DNA of 64,000 nucleotides from Alphaproteobacteria bacterium (lineage in GTDB: Bacteria > Pseudomonadota > Alphaproteobacteria > ATCC43930 > CGMCC-115725). Positions 60,568-64,000 of this stretch are shown piece after piece. Both the position numbers and the translations under genes were made by a program. The notes below the pieces were generated by a model. It saw only the letters and a program-made list of their open reading frames with translations, made no database searches and was not told where the DNA came from. Positions within the stretch are counted from its first letter, which is position 1; each line of letters opens with the position of its first letter. The DNA lies in NCBI GenBank assembly GCA_021325525.1, contig JAJPHB010000079.1, forward strand, positions 1 to 64,000, read 5' to 3'.

Positions 60568-61995
60568 ATGCCGCTCGTGCTCCATCTCGACAGCGCCGAC
60601 GCCGCCCTGCTCCAGAGCGCGCCGCGCCGCGTCGAAGTCGGCGAGCGCCTAACCATCGGGCGCGGCCCCGACAACGACCTCGTCCTCCCCGATCCCAACC
60701 GCCATCTCTCGAAGAATCATTGCGTCATCGCCTTCGACGGACGCGGCTATACCGTCACCGATACCAGCACGAATGGCGTCTTCCTCGACAACGACGCGGA
60801 GCGGCTGCCGCGCGACGTCCCGACCCCGCTGCGTGACGGCAGCGTGCTGCATCTCGGCGCCTACGCCATCACCGTCGCCGCGGTCGTGCCGCCCGCCGCG
60901 GGCGCCGCCCTCCTCTCCTCGGCCCCGCACCCGGCTCCGCACGCCGACGATCCGCTCTTCGGCGATCCCTTCGCCGCGCCCCCGGCCGCCGCCAGCCACG
61001 GCGGAGCCTTGCCGGGCGATGACGAGCTCTTCGGGCTGGCGCCGCAAGCGTCGCCGCCGACGCCGGCGCGCCCGCTCGCCGCGGCAGGCCCGGCCGAGGA
61101 TCCGTTCGGCCTCGCCCCCGCCCGGGCGGGGCCGGCGCCGCTCATCCCCGACGATGTCGATCTCTTCGGCGACAGCGAGGCGGGCGAGCCTTGGCACGGC
61201 CCCTCGCAGCCCGACAACGCGCCGGCGGACCAGGTCTTCTTCGCCCCGCCGAAAGTCGTCGCCGAGACCATCCCCGAGGATTGGGACGCGCTCGGCGATC
61301 TCGGCCTTCCGCGAACGCCGGCCGCTCCCGTCCCGTCGCCGGCGGCGGCGCCGCCGCCCGCTTTTCGTCCGGCCGCAGCCGCCGCCCCGGAGATCGGCGC
61401 CGCTCCCGGCGGCGACGCCCAGGCGATCGCCGCCTTCCTCGCCGCCGTCGGCCTTGCCGGAACGGCGCTCGACGCCGCGGAGAAGGCGGCGCTGATGCGC
61501 CTCGTCGGCGAGACCATCGCCGTCACGGTGAAGGGTCTCACCGAGATCCTGGCGGCTCGCTCCTCGACCAAGCAGGAGTTCCGCATCGAGCGCACGACCC
61601 TGGGCGCCATGGGCAACAACCCGCTCAAATTCTCGGCCGGGCTCGACGAGGCGCTGCGCGTCATGCTGCTCGGCCGCACGCCCGGCTTCCTCACCGCGCG
61701 CCAGGCGGTTGAGGAAGCCCTCGAGGATGTGAAGAGCCACCAGCTCGCCGTTCTCGCCGGCATGCAGGTCGCGCTCCAGACCGTGATCGCCCGCTTCGAT
61801 CCGGCGAAGCTTGAGGAGCGGCTCGAAAAAAGCTCGCTTATCGAGGGTATCCTGCCGGCGGCGCGCAAGGCGCGCTATTGGGAGCTCTTCCGCGCTCTCT
61901 ACAAGGAGATCGCGGCCGAGCTACAGGACGACTTCCAGAGCCTCTTCGGCGCCGAATTCGCCCGCGCCTACAAGGCCCAGATCGAGAAGCTGTGA
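60568..61995 (+). CDS. tagH: T6SS-associated FHA-domain protein TagH
   Basis: This 475-residue protein has an N-terminal FHA domain (residues about 1-100; IGRGPDNDLVLPD, HLSKNHCVIAFDG, VTDTSTNGVFLDN) that binds phosphothreonine. A low-complexity linker (about 110-275) contains repeated acidic-Phe-Gly motifs. The C-terminal TagH domain (about 285-475) has ILAARSSTKQEFRIERTTLG, NNPLKFSAGLDEALRVMLLG and FDPAKLEERLEKS. In threonine-phosphorylation-controlled T6SSs, Fha is the PpkA target that triggers assembly. A PpkA-type kinase is in this locus. Confidence 0.94.
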   Translation: MPLVLHLDSADAALLQSAPRRVEVGERLTIGRGPDNDLVLPDPNRHLSKNHCVIAFDGRGYTVTDTSTNGVFLDNDAERLPRDVPTPLRDGSVLHLGAYAITVAAVVPPAAGAALLSSAPHPAPHADDPLFGDPFAAPPAAASHGGALPGDDELFGLAPQASPPTPARPLAAAGPAEDPFGLAPARAGPAPLIPDDVDLFGDSEAGEPWHGPSQPDNAPADQVFFAPPKVVAETIPEDWDALGDLGLPRTPAAPVPSPAAAPPPAFRPAAAAAPEIGAAPGGDAQAIAAFLAAVGLAGTALDAAEKAALMRLVGETIAVTVKGLTEILAARSSTKQEFRIERTTLGAMGNNPLKFSAGLDEALRVMLLGRTPGFLTARQAVEEALEDVKSHQLAVLAGMQVALQTVIARFDPAKLEERLEKSSLIEGILPAARKARYWELFRALYKEIAAELQDDFQSLFGAEFARAYKAQIEKL

Positions 61996-62207
61996 GCGGC
62001 TCCGCCTTATTCTTCGCGTTCGGGCGCTGCCAACGGAAAACTCACCACGTCCTGAGCGTGGACCATCCGGCCTAAGTGGAAGGACCAGAATCCAAGGCTC
62101 GATCCTCGCCGCGATGCCACTACCGGTTCCGGGCGCTTTCGGGCATACTCGCCCGGCGGTCGGATGGGACCGCGGGGGAAAGTTTTCGCTAAAGCGCAGG
62201 GGACGTC
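61996..62207. other. Non-coding gap between tagH and tssJ
   Basis: This 212-bp stretch has no gene I can support; the frames crossing it are short or arginine-rich. The last part (GCGCAGGGGACGTC) gives a weak Shine-Dalgarno sequence for the GTG of tssJ. It may hold an internal promoter for tssJ-tssL, but I see no consensus. Confidence 0.4.
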
Positions 62208-62702
62208 GTGGTGGCGCTCGCATCTGGCAGACTCGGGGCGGCTCTTTCTTTTACGGTCTTTTCGGTCTTCTCCCTCCTCGCCGCTTGCAGCTCGCCGCCG
62301 CCTCCGCCGCCGCCGACCGTCGTCGAGCTCACCTTCACGACCTCGCCCGACGTCAATCCCGACCCTTCGGGGCGCGCCTCGCCGGTCGTCCTCCGCTATT
62401 ACCAGCTCGCCGGGACGAGCGCCTTCGAGAAGGGCGATTACTTCCAAATCCACGACAAGGAGGCGGCCGTGCTCGGCCCCGACCTCCTCGCCCGCGAGGA
62501 GCTGCCGCTCACGCCCGGCTCGACGCAGAAGGTCTCCTTCGAGGCGAAGAAGGACGCGAAATTCATCGGCGTCATCGTCTCCTATCGCGACATCGACCAG
62601 GCGGTCTGGCGCGCCGACGCGCCTATCCCGCCCAACAAGACGACGAAGCTGAAGGTCCAGCTCGACAAGCTCAAGCTCTCGGTCGTGCCGGATGCGAGCT
62701 GA
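62208..62702 (+). CDS. tssJ: T6SS outer-membrane lipoprotein TssJ
   Basis: This 164-residue lipoprotein anchors the membrane complex to the outer membrane and binds TssM. The signal peptide ends at the lipobox LAAC with lipidated Cys27, followed by a proline run. The body is a TssJ-type transthyretin-like fold (RASPVVLRYYQLAGTSAFEK, GDYFQIHDKEAAVLGPDLLA, GVIVSYRDIDQAVWRADAPI). The start is GTG (a second GTG is adjacent). Confidence 0.94.
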   Translation: MVALASGRLGAALSFTVFSVFSLLAACSSPPPPPPPTVVELTFTTSPDVNPDPSGRASPVVLRYYQLAGTSAFEKGDYFQIHDKEAAVLGPDLLAREELPLTPGSTQKVSFEAKKDAKFIGVIVSYRDIDQAVWRADAPIPPNKTTKLKVQLDKLKLSVVPDAS

Positions 62703-62762
62703 TCGAGTGCCGCGCGACCGCCCGGCCGACGGCGGCTGCCATGGCTACGGAACGCGCCCGCG

Positions 62763-64000
62763 ATGACCATCGATGATCCCTTCGCCGAGCCCGGAGACAG
62801 CGAGCGGACGGTGATCCGTCCCAATCCGGGCGGGCGCCGCCCGGCCGAGACGATCGCCGCCGCGGTGGCGCCGCCGCCCCTGGCCTTCGAGCGCGCGCAG
62901 CCGGTCGAGCTGCCGCCGCTGCCGGGACTCAACCCGCTCGTCAACGCCGCGATCCCGCTGCTCGACCTCGCCGTCCAGCTCAAGAACCGCGCCGTCCACA
63001 ACAATGTCGAGGCGCTGCGCGACCGCGTCATCGCCGAGATCAATGCCTTCGAGCGTCGCATCACGCCGCTCGGCATCGCGCCGCAGGCGATCCGCGCGAG
63101 CCGCTACGCGCTCTGCGCCACCATCGACGACCTCGTCCTCAACACGCCCTGGGGCAGCCGCAGCATCTGGGCGCAGAAGAGCATGGTCGGCACCTTCTAC
63201 AGCGAGACCTGGGGCGGCGACCGCTTCTTCGATCTCCTCAACCAGCTCAAGAAGGATGCGGCCGTCAATCTCGACATGCTCGAGCTGCTTTATCTGTGCC
63301 TCACGCTCGGCTTCGAGGGGAAGTACCGCGTCCTGCCGCGCGGCGCCTCGGATCTGGCCCTGCTGCGCGAGGATCTCTACCGCACGATCCGCAACCGCCG
63401 CGGCGAGTTCGAGCGCTCGCTGTCGCCGCATTGGCAAGGGGTCGAGGCGGCCCATCGCGGCCTCGGCGCCATCGTCCCGACCTGGGTCGTCCTCGTCACG
63501 GCGCTCGGCATCCTGGCGCTCGTCTATACCGGCCTCACCTTCGCCCTCAGCAGCCGCTCGGACGCAGCATACGCCGCCCTCAACGCCGTGCCGCCGCAAG
63601 GGCCGGTGGCCCTGGCGCGGGCGGCGGCGCCCTTGCCGCCTCCGCCCCCCAGCGACCAGACCGGCAAGATCCGCAAATTCCTCGAACCCGAGATTCGCCA
63701 GGGCCTCGTCACGGTCCTCGAAGACGCGCAGACGATCACCATCCGCATTCGCGGCACCGGTATGTTCCCGTCGGGGAGCGCCGTGGTCGAGGCGAAGTTC
63801 CTGCCGCTCCTCGGCCGCATCGGCGAGGCGGTCAACACCGAGCCGGGGCCGCTGCTCGTCACCGGACATTCCGACAACGTGCCGATCCGCTCCGTCAAAT
63901 TCCCGTCGAATTACGAGCTGTCGAAGGCGCGGGCCGAGGCCGTCCTCGAAATCCTGGCGCGCAAGGTCAACGATCCGAAGCGCCTCACCGCCGAGGGGCG
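62763..64000 (+). CDS. tssL: T6SS membrane protein TssL with C-terminal OmpA-like domain (partial)
   Basis: The visible 412 residues run off the right edge. They comprise an acidic N-terminus, a cytoplasmic DotU/ImpK domain (LNPLVNAAIPLLDLAVQLKN, RASRYALCATIDDLVLNTPW, ETWGGDRFFDLLNQLKKD, LYLCLTLGFEGKYRVLPRG), and one membrane helix (TWVVLVTALGILALVYTGL). A periplasmic OmpA/MotB-type peptidoglycan-binding domain follows (LLVTGHSDNVPIRS, NYELSKARAEAVLEIL). This is the extended TssL type. tssM is expected next but lies beyond the window. Confidence 0.95.
   Translation, partial: MTIDDPFAEPGDSERTVIRPNPGGRRPAETIAAAVAPPPLAFERAQPVELPPLPGLNPLVNAAIPLLDLAVQLKNRAVHNNVEALRDRVIAEINAFERRITPLGIAPQAIRASRYALCATIDDLVLNTPWGSRSIWAQKSMVGTFYSETWGGDRFFDLLNQLKKDAAVNLDMLELLYLCLTLGFEGKYRVLPRGASDLALLREDLYRTIRNRRGEFERSLSPHWQGVEAAHRGLGAIVPTWVVLVTALGILALVYTGLTFALSSRSDAAYAALNAVPPQGPVALARAAAPLPPPPPSDQTGKIRKFLEPEIRQGLVTVLEDAQTITIRIRGTGMFPSGSAVVEAKFLPLLGRIGEAVNTEPGPLLVTGHSDNVPIRSVKFPSNYELSKARAEAVLEILARKVNDPKRLTAEG

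Noticed and set aside
41317-64000. Contractile-tail genes considered as a prophage
   Set aside because: ClpV, TssK, TssJ, TssL, TagJ, FHA and kinase genes define a T6SS; no capsid, portal, terminase or integrase is present.
1-64000. tRNA or rRNA genes
   Set aside because: Reading both strands of the intergenic regions I saw no T-loop/acceptor pattern or rRNA-like block; a tRNAscan-SE or Infernal run would settle this.

Overview
The window is a GC-rich chromosomal segment with alphaproteobacterial gene content and order: ihfB-lapA, pyrF-trpF, trpB-trpA-accD, def-fmt-truA, dapD-dapE, a PAS_5-type protein, DUF1989, DUF2336 and Flp pilins. I cannot fix the order or genus from sequence alone. Genes are densely packed. 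Many stop and start codons overlap (ATGA, GTGA, TGATG), and most antisense open frames are GC-skew shadows. I saw no rRNA, tRNA, CRISPR array, insertion sequence or prophage.

Layout, 1-24.6 kb. Cobalamin genes cobA and cobB flank an SCO1/SenC copper protein (0.1-3.0 kb). A catabolic-looking group follows at 3.3-8.6 kb: an ATZ/TRZ-type amidohydrolase translationally coupled to a dihydropyrimidinase, a divergent arylmalonate-decarboxylase/maleate-isomerase-type protein, an isochorismatase-fold hydrolase that has lost its catalytic cysteine, and a DUF1989 protein. Next come a DUF2336 protein, a class V aminotransferase, a thioesterase, a phenylacetate-CoA ligase-type enzyme, folP, an MBL hydrolase with a class I/II aminotransferase, and a GMC oxidoreductase with a small exported partner. 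An N-acyl-D-amino-acid deacylase, two Flp pilins, an ICMT-type methyltransferase, ihfB, lapA and an ornithine-cyclodeaminase homologue complete this part.

Layout, 24.6-38.9 kb. A compound palindromic element lies between the ornithine-cyclodeaminase homologue and lysE. pyrF-trpF and trpB-trpA-accD follow; an antisense abrB-cytochrome c pair sits between trpF and trpB. A twice-frameshifted PAS_5 gene separates accD from trxA. Then come rmuC, def-fmt-truA and dapD-dapE with a coupled membrane protein, followed by a DUF4337 protein.

Layout, 39-64 kb. This is a type VI secretion system (T6SS) locus that runs off the right edge. The minus strand carries tssA-tssB-tssC, three different Hcp genes, tagJ(impE)-tssE-tssF-tssG-tssH(clpV), a second sheath-like gene combining TssB-like and truncated TssC-like regions with an acidic tail, and a PAAR spike gene. 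VgrG and a PpkA-type Ser/Thr kinase are divergently transcribed nearby. The plus strand carries a small unknown ORF, tssK, a DUF6931-like gene, tagH (FHA), tssJ and a tssL with a C-terminal OmpA-like domain. tssM and any PppA-type phosphatase are not in the window. Kinase plus FHA protein suggests post-translational control by threonine phosphorylation.

The most unusual items are the TssB/TssC-fused sheath paralogue, the three divergent Hcp proteins, the exact 27-bp repeats in vgrG, and the AMDase-like plus cysteine-less hydrolase pair beside the dihydropyrimidinase.
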